From Herbaspirillum sp. YR522 (GTDB lineage: Bacteria > Pseudomonadota > Gammaproteobacteria > Burkholderiales > Burkholderiaceae_D), in assembly GCF_000282575.1 (NCBI RefSeq), contig NZ_AKJA01000017.1, forward strand, positions 79,213-143,212: a DNA stretch of 64,000 bases. The letters are read 5' to 3'. The position numbers and the translations under genes are program-made. This document shows, one piece after another, positions 8,669-17,046 of the stretch. Position 1 is the stretch's first letter; each line of letters starts with the position of its first letter. The notes under the pieces were generated by a model. That model made no database searches and was not told the DNA's origin. It worked only from the letters and a program-made list of their open reading frames with translations.

Positions 8669-11191
8669 ATGAACCGCAAACATCAACCCTTATGGATCGC
8701 CGCGCTAGGCCTGGCGATTACCCCGTTCGCGCTGCAACTGCTGGGACTGACGCTGACCTCGGCCACCGATGTGGTGATCTATGCCGTCGCCGCGCTGGGC
8801 CTGAACCTGCTGGTCGGCTACACCGGCCTGACCTCGTTCGGGCACGGCGCCTGGTTCGGGGTGGGCGCCTATGCCGCCGCGCTGTCGCAGAAATACTGGT
8901 TCCCGGGCCAGATCGTCCTGCCGCTGCTGTTTGCCATCGCCTTCATCGCCGTGACGTCGCTGGTGGTGGGCTTTTTGATCCTGCGCCGGCGCGGCGTGTA
9001 CTTTTCGCTGCTCACGCTGGCGTTGTCGGCGCTGACCTTCGCCGTGGCCTATCGCTGGACCGACTTCACCGGCGGTGAATCGGGACTGGGCGGCGTGACG
9101 CGAGGACCGGTAGCCGGTATCGATCTCGACGCTGCCCTGCCCTACCTGGTGTTCGTCAGCGTCATCGCCTGGCTGGTGGTGTTCGTGCTGCACCGGGTGA
9201 TCCGTTCGCCCTTCGGCCACACCATCGTGGCCATCCGGGAGAACGAACAGCGAGCCCGCTTCCAGGGTTACAGCACCATCGTCTACAAGCTGCAGATGTT
9301 CTGCATCTCGGCCACCGTCACCGGCCTGGCCGGCGCGCTGCTGGCCTTCCATCACCGCTTCGCCTCGGCCGAGCCGACCTCGGTGGCGTTCTCGGGAGAA
9401 TTGCTGGCCATGGTGGTGATCGGCGGCATGCGCAGTTTCCTGGGGCCGGCGCTGGGCGCGCTGTTCTACATCCTGTTTCGCGAATGCCTGTCGATCTGGA
9501 CCGAGAACTGGCTGCTATGGTTCGGCCTGGCATTCGTGGCCTTCATCCTGTTCTCGCCCACCGGCCTGGTCGGCATCTGGCACCAGATCGGCCGGCGCCT
9601 GCGCCCGACGGCCGAGACGGGGGCTGCCATGAGCGCGCGCGAGATCGTCGATGGCCTGCCGCTGCCGGCTTTCCTGCAGCCGCCGCCACGACAGGGAACG
9701 GTGCTCGAAGCACGCGATATCGAGATCCGCTTCGGCGGCATCCAGGCCGTCAAGAACGCGCAGATCGCCTTGCACGCAGGCCAGATCCATGCCCTGATCG
9801 GACCCAACGGCGCCGGCAAGACCACCACCTTCAACTTGATCTCGGGCATGTTCGCGCCGCAGGGTGGCAGCGTCAAACTGAATGGAGAAGACATCGCCGG
9901 CCTGCCGCCCAGCCTGATCTGCCAGCGCGGGCTGGCCCGCTCGTTCCAGATCACCAACCTGTTCAAGGGCCTGTCGATCTACGAAAACCTGCGCCTGTCG
10001 CTGCAGGCGCGTCATCCGGCGCGCTGGAACATGTGGCGCGACATCGACAGCTATCCCGAGATCCATGCCGAGACGGCCGAGCTGATGCGCTTCCTGGGCT
10101 TGAAGGGGATCGACGGGATCGAAGGCGGCGCACTGTCGTACGGCGGGCAGCGCCTGGTGGACCTCGGTATTGCGCTGGGTTCCAAGCCGCATGTGCTGCT
10201 GTTGGACGAACCGCTGGCCGGCCTGGCCGCGGCCGAGCGCGAACGGGTGTCACGCCTGGTCAAGATCATCGCCGCCAATATCCCGGTGCTCATCGTCGAG
10301 CACGACATCGATCGTGTGCTGGGTTTCTCGCACCAGGTGACGGTGATGAACCAGGGCAGCGTATTGATGACCGGCACCCCCGCCCAGGCCCGCGCCGACA
10401 CCCGTGTGCAGGAGATCTATACCGGCCATGGCACGCCACCGGTGACCGGTCGCGTCGCCGGCGACACCGGCCAACGCCCTCAGCTACTGGCGTTCGAGCA
10501 GGTCAACGCCTTCTACGGCAAGAGCCACATCCTCAACGACGCCTCGCTGGAGGTGCGCCAGGGCGAGATCGTGGCACTGCTGGGGCGCAACGGCGCCGGC
10601 AAGTCGACCCTGCTCAAGGCGCTCACCGGGTTGCTCAGGCCGGCCTCGGGCACGATCCGCTACAACGGCCGGGATATCGCCGGCATGGCCGCGCCCGACA
10701 TCGCCCGCCTGGGCATTGGCTATGTGCCGCAAGGGCGCGGGCTGTTCGCCGGCATGACGGTGGCCGAGAACCTGGCGCTGGGACGGCTGGCGCGCAAGAC
10801 CGATGGTAGCGAAGGCACCGTGTGGAGCGAAGAGAAGATCCTGCAGCTGTTCCCGCGTCTCAAGCAGCGCCTGCATACCCATGCCGACTTCCTGTCGGGC
10901 GGGGAGCAGCAGATGGTGGCGGTAGCGCGCGCGCTGTCGGGCAATGTGCGCCTGCTGTTGCTCGACGAGCCCTTCGAAGGGCTGGCACCGGCCGTGGTGC
11001 AGGAACTGTTCTCGGTGTTCGACCAGCTGCGACGCGAGATCTCCATCGTCATCGTCGAACACAACCTCGACCTGGTGCTGGCGCTGGCCGACCGCGTCTT
11101 CGCACTGGAACGCGGCGCCGTATTCCATACCGGGCCGGCCGCCCCGCTGCTCACCGACCTCACCTACCGCAAGCAGATTCTCTGGCTTTGA
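8669..11191 (+). CDS. LivM-LivG-LivF triple fusion: permease plus two ATPases
   Basis: A single 840-residue chain carries three subunits that are usually separate. Residues 1-~320 are a LivM-type permease (LVGYTGLTSFGHGAWFGVGAY near 48). Residues ~345-600 are a LivG-type ATPase with GPNGAGKTT, signature LSYGGQRLVDL and Walker B VLLLDEPLAGL. Residues ~610-840 are a LivF-type ATPase with GRNGAGKST, LSGGEQQMV and LLLLDEPFEGLAP. All motifs look intact and no frame break is seen. ATG 8669 has GAGG six bases upstream; ATG 8657, overlapping the livH stop, is the alternative. It would complete the transporter with LivH and the upstream binding protein. Confidence 0.88.
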   Translation: MNRKHQPLWIAALGLAITPFALQLLGLTLTSATDVVIYAVAALGLNLLVGYTGLTSFGHGAWFGVGAYAAALSQKYWFPGQIVLPLLFAIAFIAVTSLVVGFLILRRRGVYFSLLTLALSALTFAVAYRWTDFTGGESGLGGVTRGPVAGIDLDAALPYLVFVSVIAWLVVFVLHRVIRSPFGHTIVAIRENEQRARFQGYSTIVYKLQMFCISATVTGLAGALLAFHHRFASAEPTSVAFSGELLAMVVIGGMRSFLGPALGALFYILFRECLSIWTENWLLWFGLAFVAFILFSPTGLVGIWHQIGRRLRPTAETGAAMSAREIVDGLPLPAFLQPPPRQGTVLEARDIEIRFGGIQAVKNAQIALHAGQIHALIGPNGAGKTTTFNLISGMFAPQGGSVKLNGEDIAGLPPSLICQRGLARSFQITNLFKGLSIYENLRLSLQARHPARWNMWRDIDSYPEIHAETAELMRFLGLKGIDGIEGGALSYGGQRLVDLGIALGSKPHVLLLDEPLAGLAAAERERVSRLVKIIAANIPVLIVEHDIDRVLGFSHQVTVMNQGSVLMTGTPAQARADTRVQEIYTGHGTPPVTGRVAGDTGQRPQLLAFEQVNAFYGKSHILNDASLEVRQGEIVALLGRNGAGKSTLLKALTGLLRPASGTIRYNGRDIAGMAAPDIARLGIGYVPQGRGLFAGMTVAENLALGRLARKTDGSEGTVWSEEKILQLFPRLKQRLHTHADFLSGGEQQMVAVARALSGNVRLLLLDEPFEGLAPAVVQELFSVFDQLRREISIVIVEHNLDLVLALADRVFALERGAVFHTGPAAPLLTDLTYRKQILWL

Positions 11192-11222
11192 TCACCCACT
11201 TCCCAACAAGGACTCCGCCATC

Positions 11223-12008
11223 ATGGACTTAAACCTCAAGGACAAGAAAGTCATCGTCACCGCCGGCGCCCAGGGCATCGGCCTGGCCATTACCGCCGCC
11301 TTCGTCGAGGCCGGCGCCCAGGTTCACATCTGCGACGTCAGCGACGACTTCCTGGCCAGCGCCCGGGCCCGGTTCAACCAGGCGCCGGTCAGCTACAGCC
11401 ACACCGATGTCACCGACGAAAAACAGGTCGATGCCATGTTTGCCGAGCTGGCCACCCGCTGGGGCGGCAAGCTCGACGTGCTGGTCAACAATGCCGGCAT
11501 CGCCGGCCCCACCGCGCCGGTCGAGGACGTCGACCTGCCCTCCTGGGACCAGACCATTGCCGTCAACCTGACCGGGCCCTTCCTGTGTACCCGCCGTGCC
11601 GTGCCGTGGCTCAAGGCCAATGGTGGTGGCTCGGTGGTCAACATCTCATCGGTGGCCGGGCGCCTGGGCTTTGCGCTGCGCACCCCCTACTCGGCGTCCA
11701 AGTACGGCATCATCGGCCTGACCGAGAGCTGGGCCATCGAACTGGGCCCGGCCAACATCCGCGTCAATGCGGTATTGCCGGGGGTGGTGGCGGGCGCGCG
11801 TCAGGAGCGGGTGATCGCGGCCAAGGCCGAGTCGTATGGAGTCGATCACGAAGAGATGCGCGAGCGCGTGCTGTCGAAGGTGTCGATGCGCAAGATGGTC
11901 AGCGCCGAGGACATCGCCAACCAGATCATCTTCATCTGCTCGCCGGCGGGCGCTGCCATCAGCGGGCGCAGCCTGTCGGTGTGCGGCAATGTCGAAACCC
12001 TGAGCTGA
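11223..12008 (+). CDS. Short-chain dehydrogenase/reductase (SDR)
   Basis: A classical 261-residue NAD(P)-dependent oxidoreductase. The glycine-rich cofactor loop reads TAGAQGIG (13-20), with NNAG at 89-92 and the catalytic triad as Ser142/143 with YSASK (Tyr156, Lys160). Asp38 after the second strand (ICDVS) favours NAD over NADP. It lies 32 bp after the transporter gene and 13 bp before a second dehydrogenase, so it is probably co-transcribed. A role in oxidising a hydroxyl group of the imported substrate, or of its degradation product, is inferred from context only. Confidence 0.85.
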   Translation: MDLNLKDKKVIVTAGAQGIGLAITAAFVEAGAQVHICDVSDDFLASARARFNQAPVSYSHTDVTDEKQVDAMFAELATRWGGKLDVLVNNAGIAGPTAPVEDVDLPSWDQTIAVNLTGPFLCTRRAVPWLKANGGGSVVNISSVAGRLGFALRTPYSASKYGIIGLTESWAIELGPANIRVNAVLPGVVAGARQERVIAAKAESYGVDHEEMRERVLSKVSMRKMVSAEDIANQIIFICSPAGAAISGRSLSVCGNVETLS

Positions 12009-12021
12009 ACCGGAGCCCGCC

Positions 12022-12960
12022 ATGAGCGAAAAGATCGCAGTCATCGGCGCCGGCCTGATCGGGCGCGCCTGGGCCATCGTGTTCGCCCGCGCCGGATTTA
12101 CGGTAGCCATCTGGGACGCCGTGCCACAGGCACTGCACGCCTGCCGGCAGCAATTGCGCGACAACGTGGCCGACCTCGCCGACCACGGGCTCCTCAGCGA
12201 AACGGTCGATGCCGTACTGGCGCGCATCACGCCGGCGGCCAGCCTGGCCGACGCCGTGGCCGGGGCGGTGCTGGTGCAGGAGAACGTCAAGGAGACGGTG
12301 GAGGTCAAGCGCGAGATCTTCCGGGAGATGGACCGCCTGGCCGCGCCCGACACCATCCTCACCAGTTCGACCTCGTGGATCCCGACCTCCGAGTTCTCGC
12401 AACACCTGGCCGGCCGCGACCGCATCCTGGTGGCCCATCCGGTCAATCCGCCCTACCTGGTGCCGCTGGTCGAACTGGCGCCGGCGCCCTGGACCTCGAC
12501 GGCGACCGTCGAGCGCGCGCGCGACATCTATACCCGCGCCGGCCAGTCGCCGGTATTGCTGAAAAAGGAAATCACCGGCTTCCTGCTCAATCGCATCCAG
12601 GGCGCGGTCCTCAACGAGGCGCTCAACCTGTTCGAAAACGGCTACGCGTCGTCGGAAGACCTGGATAAGGTGCTCAAGGACGGCCTGGGCCTGCGCTGGT
12701 CCTTCATGGGACCGTTCGAGACCATCGACCTCAATGCCCCCGAGGGCGTGCTGGACTATGCCAGTCGCTATGGCCACACCTATCGCGATGTCGCCACCAC
12801 CCAGCTGCCCAACGCCTGGAACAGCGCCACCCTGGCCGCCATCGCACGGGAAAGACGCGATGTGCTGGATGCTGGCAAACTGGGCGAACGCGCGCGCTGG
12901 CGAGACAACCGGCTGATGGGGCTGGTGGCGCACAAGAAGAAGCAGACCGGGCAGGCCTGA
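12022..12960 (+). CDS. 3-hydroxyacyl dehydrogenase family, lambda-crystallin/L-gulonate 3-dehydrogenase type
   Basis: A 312-residue NAD-dependent dehydrogenase with an N-terminal Rossmann fold (VIGAGLIGRAWA, residues 7-18) and a C-terminal helical domain. The run from HPVNPPY through LVELAP and GFLLNRIQ to the C-terminal RWRDNRLM closely follows what I recall of CRYL1 (L-gulonate 3-dehydrogenase), which oxidises a free 3-hydroxy acid to a 3-keto acid; carnitine dehydrogenase belongs to the same superfamily. Catalytic His is in HPVNPP. Beside a beta-keto-acid cleavage enzyme, the natural reading is that it makes that enzyme's 3-keto-acid substrate. The exact substrate is not determined. Confidence 0.82.
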   Translation: MSEKIAVIGAGLIGRAWAIVFARAGFTVAIWDAVPQALHACRQQLRDNVADLADHGLLSETVDAVLARITPAASLADAVAGAVLVQENVKETVEVKREIFREMDRLAAPDTILTSSTSWIPTSEFSQHLAGRDRILVAHPVNPPYLVPLVELAPAPWTSTATVERARDIYTRAGQSPVLLKKEITGFLLNRIQGAVLNEALNLFENGYASSEDLDKVLKDGLGLRWSFMGPFETIDLNAPEGVLDYASRYGHTYRDVATTQLPNAWNSATLAAIARERRDVLDAGKLGERARWRDNRLMGLVAHKKKQTGQA

Positions 12961-13041
12961 TGCAGCTCGGTCGATGGCGCCGCGGATCTTGTTTGCGTTC
13001 CGATTGGGTATATCCGCAGGACCGTATCGAAGGCCCTGCGG

Positions 13042-13089
13042 TCCGGCGATCCGGCGATCCGGCGATCCGGCGGTCCGGCGGTCCGGCGG
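13042..13089. repeat. Octamer tandem repeat, six copies
   Basis: Six head-to-tail copies of TCCGGCGR fill 48 bp: three TCCGGCGA followed by three TCCGGCGG. They lie in the 242-bp gap between the lambda-crystallin-type dehydrogenase gene and the beta-keto-acid cleavage gene, inside the presumed operon. Such units can change copy number by slippage. Confidence 0.9.
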
Positions 13090-13202
13090 ACCGAGGCAGC
13101 TACCCGGTCGAAACGGTTTTCCGCGCCACACCACCATTGAACCCCTAACGTCCCGAGGCTGACGGGACGACCTCAATAACATCGATACAGGAGAACACCA
13201 GC

Positions 13203-14135
13203 ATGGCCAGATCCCGCAAAGTCATCATTACGTGCGCCGTCACCGGCGCCATCCACACCCCGTCCATGTCGCCCTACCTGCCGGTGACCCCGGACGAGAT
13301 CCGCGATGCCGCCCTGGGCGCGGCCGAAGCCGGTGCGGCCATCGTCCACCTGCACGCGCGCGACCCGGTCAACGGCAAGCCGACCCAGGACGTAGCCGAA
13401 TTCCGCAAGTTCCTGCCGGCCATCAAGGAGAAGTCCGACGTGGTCATCAACCTGACCACCGGCGGCGCCCCCACCATGGGCGTGGAAGAACGGCTGCAGC
13501 CGGCACTGCAGCTCAAGCCCGAGGTGGCGTCGTTGAACATGGGCTCGATGAACTTCGGCCTGTACGAGATGCTGCAACGCTTCAAGGACTTCAAGCATGA
13601 CTGGGAAGAGCCCTACCTGGCCGGATCGGACGACCGCATCTTCCGCAACACCTTCCGCGACATCGCCTACATCCTCGAATCGTGCAGCGCCAATCAGACC
13701 CGTTTCGAGATCGAGTGCTACGACATCGGCCACCTGTACACGGCGGCGCACTTCATCGACCGCGGGCTGATCAAGCCGCCGTTCCTGATCCAGTCGGTGT
13801 TCGGGCTGCGCGGCGGCATCGGCAACGATGTCGAGGACGTGATGCACATGAAGCGCACCGCCGACCGCCTGTTCGGCCAGGACTACTATTGGTCGGTGCT
13901 GGGTGCCGGGCGCCAGCAGATCCCGATCGCCACCATGTCGGCCGCCATCGGCGGGCATACCCGGGTCGGGCTGGAGGATTCGCTGTGGGATGGGCCGGGC
14001 CAACTGGCCAAGAGCAACGCCGACCAGGTGCGCCGCATTCGCACCGTGATCGAGGCCTTGTCGCTGGAAGTGGCCACGCCCGACGATGCACGGCAGATGC
14101 TCAAGCTGAAGGGGGGCTCGAACGTGGCGTTCTAG
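13203..14135 (+). CDS. Beta-keto acid cleavage enzyme (BKACE, DUF849)
   Basis: A zinc-dependent TIM-barrel enzyme of the Kce/BKACE family, which condenses a beta-keto acid with acetyl-CoA to give acetoacetate and a new CoA ester. The metal ligands appear as His49 and His51 in HLHARD, with Glu258 in RVGLED, and the barrel-strand motifs GGAPTMG and GAGRQQ are present. Length is 310 residues, normal for the family. A GGAG-type site precedes ATG 13203. It is the last gene of the cluster and ends at the terminator shared with thyA. The family includes 3-keto-5-aminohexanoate and dehydrocarnitine cleavage enzymes; which activity applies here cannot be told from sequence alone. Confidence 0.87.
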   Translation: MARSRKVIITCAVTGAIHTPSMSPYLPVTPDEIRDAALGAAEAGAAIVHLHARDPVNGKPTQDVAEFRKFLPAIKEKSDVVINLTTGGAPTMGVEERLQPALQLKPEVASLNMGSMNFGLYEMLQRFKDFKHDWEEPYLAGSDDRIFRNTFRDIAYILESCSANQTRFEIECYDIGHLYTAAHFIDRGLIKPPFLIQSVFGLRGGIGNDVEDVMHMKRTADRLFGQDYYWSVLGAGRQQIPIATMSAAIGGHTRVGLEDSLWDGPGQLAKSNADQVRRIRTVIEALSLEVATPDDARQMLKLKGGSNVAF

Positions 14136-14227
14136 GCCGCACGCCCGCGGTATGCATCCCCAGAAGCCGGCCGATGCCCAGGCGGCACGGTCAGGCGCAC
14201 GCAGCAAGAACTCCGCCCAGCCAGGAA

Positions 14228-14251
14228 AAAAGGAGGCCTCGGCCTCCTTTT
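14228..14251. terminator. Bidirectional terminator between BKACE gene and thyA
   Basis: A stem of up to 11 bp (14228-14238 with 14241-14251), practical loop about four bases, is flanked by A and T runs. It can serve both convergent genes. Confidence 0.8.
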
Positions 14252-14267
14252 CGCGAAGCATCAACGT

Positions 14268-15101
14268 TCAAACGGCAATAGGCGCCTTGATCGACGGGTG
14301 CGGGTCATACCCGACAATCTCGAAGTCCTCGAACTTGTAGTCGTAGATGGACTCCGGCTTGCGCTTGATGACCAACTGCGGCAGCGCGCGCGTCTCGCGC
14401 GCCAGCTGCTCCTGGATCTGCGACATGTGGTTCGAGTACGCATGCAGGTCGCCGATGCTCACGACGATTTCGTGCGGCACCAGGTCGCACTGCTGCGCCA
14501 GCATGTGAGTCAGCAACGCCAGCGACGCGATGTTGTACGGCAGTCCCAGGAAGCTGTCGGAGCTGCGAATGTACAACTGGGATGACAGCTTGCCATTGGC
14601 TACGTAGAACTGGTACAGCAGGTGGCACGGCGGAAGTGCCATGCGGCCTTGCCTGGCGTTGTCCTGGGGCTTTTGGCGCTCGTCGGGAAGGAATTCCGGG
14701 TTCCAGCCATGGAACAGGATGCGGCGGCTGTTCGGATTGTTCTTCAGCGCGTCGACGACGTAGTCGATCTGGTTGATGGTACCGCCATCCTTGGTCGGCC
14801 AGGCGGTCCATTGCTTGCCGTAGACGGGGCCGAGCTCGCCGTCCTCGGTCGCCCACTCGTTCCAGATGGTGACGCCGTTCTCGTTCAACCACTTGATGTT
14901 GGTATCGCCCTTCAAGAACCAGATCAGCTCATTGGCAATACTCTTGAAGTGCAACTTCTTGGTGGTCAGCAGCGGGAAGCCCTTCTCAAGGTTATGGCGA
15001 ATCTGGCGGCCGAAGACGGAAGTGGTGCCGGTACCGGTGCGGTCGCCCTTCTGGGCGCCGTTCTCCAGGATATCGGTAAGGAGCTCGAGATATTGCTTCA
15101 C
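14268..15101 (-). CDS. thyA: Thymidylate synthase
   Basis: Converts dUMP to dTMP with methylenetetrahydrofolate in the cytoplasm. The catalytic cysteine is Cys159 (ALPPCH), and the folate and dUMP motifs [18 protein letters not shown] and [13 protein letters not shown] are present. I start it at GTG 15101, giving 277 residues. E. coli ThyA has 264; the difference is an insertion around residues 137-153 ([16 protein letters not shown]) just before the catalytic loop, which I believe is shared by other betaproteobacteria. It is not adjacent to folA here (24447). It lies downstream of the yjjJ-type gene on the same strand. Confidence 0.95.
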   Translation of the reverse strand: MKQYLELLTDILENGAQKGDRTGTGTTSVFGRQIRHNLEKGFPLLTTKKLHFKSIANELIWFLKGDTNIKWLNENGVTIWNEWATEDGELGPVYGKQWTAWPTKDGGTINQIDYVVDALKNNPNSRRILFHGWNPEFLPDERQKPQDNARQGRMALPPCHLLYQFYVANGKLSSQLYIRSSDSFLGLPYNIASLALLTHMLAQQCDLVPHEIVVSIGDLHAYSNHMSQIQEQLARETRALPQLVIKRKPESIYDYKFEDFEIVGYDPHPSIKAPIAV

Positions 15102-15228
15102 GGAAAATTTCTTTCGAATTCGAATACCGAGAGTATAAAGCCTGGCGCCAGGGCGCGCTTCGGGCATCTGTTGGCCGGTCACGCGCCAGTTCGCCCCTTG
15201 CGTCCCGGATTTGCCTGGATGAATATCG

Positions 15229-16608
15229 TCAGCCCAAGTTGGCTTGCAGCGCACGCAGTGCGTTCTCCTGCTCACCACAAAGCGCCCTGAAGTCGGCGCT
15301 GATGCGTGCGTCACCAGCCGCCTCCTGCCAGAATCCCGACGCGCACGCAAACGCCTCTTGCCATGCCTGGCGCTGCGCTGGTGGCGGCAAGGCGGCGACC
15401 ATGGACGGTCGCGGCAATTCGCCACCGGGCAGCGGTGCGTACGCCATCGGCAACATGTCGTAGACCGGCGCCAATCGGAACGTCCCCGGCGCCGGATGAA
15501 AACTCAGGTTACCCAGGTGCATGTCGGTATTGGCGATCAACTTGCCAAACCACCAGATGCGCAGTGCCGCATCCGCATCCTCCGGCGAGAGCAACTTCAA
15601 TTGCGCCATGCGACGCAGCGGGTCGCGCCAATCGTCCGGTGCTGCGCCCAACAGATGGGCGTTGACCGATTCCAGGCTCACCAGTGGGCGCCGGCCAAGA
15701 CGGCCGACACGGTCGAACCGTTCGGACTCCAGGAAGGTGCGCCCGCCGGCCTGCACGATGCGGGTGTGCGCACTGCGCACGCCATGCAATCGGGCCACGT
15801 GGCGGCCCGCCAGGTGTTCGCACACCAGCAGGTCGGCCCAGCGCTGGGTAGCGCCGGCCATCACCTCGCCCGAAAACTTGACGATCACCTGGCCGGTGGC
15901 CGCGCCGGCCAGTTCGCGCACCGCTGTAAATTTGGGAAATTCGCCCGCCGCGCTGCCACCGGACATGCCGAGCGCGGCCACATCGCGGGCGCGCAACAGG
16001 TATTGCTGCTCGAGGTCGGCCACGGTAATCGCCGGCGCCACCTGCGTGTGCTCTTCTTGCCAACGCTGCAGCGCCAGGTCGCCGACGATCAGGTTGCCGG
16101 GCGCATCCCAGCCGGCGCGTGAAAGAATGACCAGGATGTCGTCGTCGTTCCAGTGGCGCGGATCGGAAGAGACGTCGAGCAAGGCATGATATCGACGGGC
16201 AAAGCTGCGACCGAGAAAACCTTGCGGGCGCACGTCGTAGATCGGATACGGCAAGCCATGCCACCAGCCATCGCGGCTCTCGGCGTCCACCGGCCATTGC
16301 AAGGGCGCCATCGGATACAAACTGCCCGCAGGGTACACCGGGCTCAGGTCGGCGCTGGCGCTGACCTGCCCTGCTTCATCCACGCAATAGACCGGATAGG
16401 ACACCAATTGCCCGCGCAACGCACGCTGCAATGCATAACGGGTACGCGAGGCGGCGCCAGCAGTACAGACATCGTCACGCTCGGCCAGCCACCGCAAGAC
16501 CGTACGGCGGGTGACGCCCAGTTGCTGCTCCAGTTCGCCCACGCCGATTGGACCTCGGCGCAAGGCTTGCAGTAACCGGCGGATTGATTCGGGATCGCGA
16601 GCAAGCAT
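15229..16608 (-). CDS. yjjJ: HipA-family Ser/Thr kinase, YjjJ type
   Basis: A 459-residue HipA-like kinase with its own N-terminal winged helix (residues ~10-42, [20 protein letters not shown]), the layout of E. coli YjjJ. The Gly/Ser-rich loop [14 protein letters not shown] lies at 214-227. Catalytic residues fit HipA: Asp362 and Asn367 in NTDMHLGN, and metal-binding Asp384 in YDM. HipA kinases phosphorylate targets such as aminoacyl-tRNA synthetases and slow growth. There is no HipB-like gene next to it, so its own helix-turn-helix may provide regulation. Two 14-base direct repeats lie just upstream (16648-16726). Confidence 0.85.
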   Translation of the reverse strand: MLARDPESIRRLLQALRRGPIGVGELEQQLGVTRRTVLRWLAERDDVCTAGAASRTRYALQRALRGQLVSYPVYCVDEAGQVSASADLSPVYPAGSLYPMAPLQWPVDAESRDGWWHGLPYPIYDVRPQGFLGRSFARRYHALLDVSSDPRHWNDDDILVILSRAGWDAPGNLIVGDLALQRWQEEHTQVAPAITVADLEQQYLLRARDVAALGMSGGSAAGEFPKFTAVRELAGAATGQVIVKFSGEVMAGATQRWADLLVCEHLAGRHVARLHGVRSAHTRIVQAGGRTFLESERFDRVGRLGRRPLVSLESVNAHLLGAAPDDWRDPLRRMAQLKLLSPEDADAALRIWWFGKLIANTDMHLGNLSFHPAPGTFRLAPVYDMLPMAYAPLPGGELPRPSMVAALPPPAQRQAWQEAFACASGFWQEAAGDARISADFRALCGEQENALRALQANLG

Positions 16609-16647
16609 GGCTCAAGCAGGTTTCAGGCCTGCATTCTGGCGTGATTA

Positions 16648-16726
16648 ATGTCGCGATTTTATGCGAATTTACCTTTTAAAACCAGTAACTTATAAATTAA
16701 GAAGCATTTATTATGTCGTGATTTAA
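16648..16726. repeat. Pair of 14-bp direct repeats upstream of the HipA-like gene
   Basis: ATGTCGCGATTTTA (16648-16661) and ATGTCGTGATTTAA (16713-16726) match at 12 of 14 positions and are 65 bp apart, in an AT-rich stretch just upstream of the yjjJ-type start. A separate motif GTGATT(T)AATG also occurs at both sites. They are candidate operators for autoregulation; this is inference. Confidence 0.5.
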
Positions 16727-16789
16727 TGACATATTTATCGATACCATCCCGCCGCGCAGCGATGCCTCAGCTGGCCGGGCGGCAACACC

Positions 16790-16912
16790 CTAGAATCCGA
16801 AGAACGCGCCATGCCAGTTGACCGTATGCGTCACATGGTGCACCACCGGCTCGGCCGTGGCGTAGAGGGTAACCAGCAAAGTCATGGGGGCGACCAGCAG
16901 CAATGTACGCAT
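16790..16912 (-). CDS. 40-residue putative secreted or membrane peptide
   Basis: A small open frame with a strong ribosome site (GGAG, six bases before ATG 16912). It encodes 40 residues: a short hydrophobic N-terminal segment (LLLVAPMTLLVTLYATA) that resembles a signal peptide or single membrane helix, then a tail rich in His and aromatics (HHVTHTVNWHGAFFGF). I do not recognise it. It lies in the gap between the HipA-like gene and the efflux outer-membrane gene, on the same strand as both. The ribosome site and signal-like start are the only support. Confidence 0.5.
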   Translation of the reverse strand: MRTLLLVAPMTLLVTLYATAEPVVHHVTHTVNWHGAFFGF

Positions 16913-17046
16913 GTCTTTCTCCTCGAAGCGGGCGCCTCGGGATCGATGCGCCTCTGATGAGAAGCCATGATGCCCGGCACTCCCTTCAGGGATGTTTCAG
17001 CCTGGCGTGGTCGGGTTACAGTTGAAATGGATGGCCGGTACCGGCA

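Noticed and set aside
13042..13089. Short CRISPR array
   Set aside because: The units are eight bases with no spacers, and no cas genes occur in the window.
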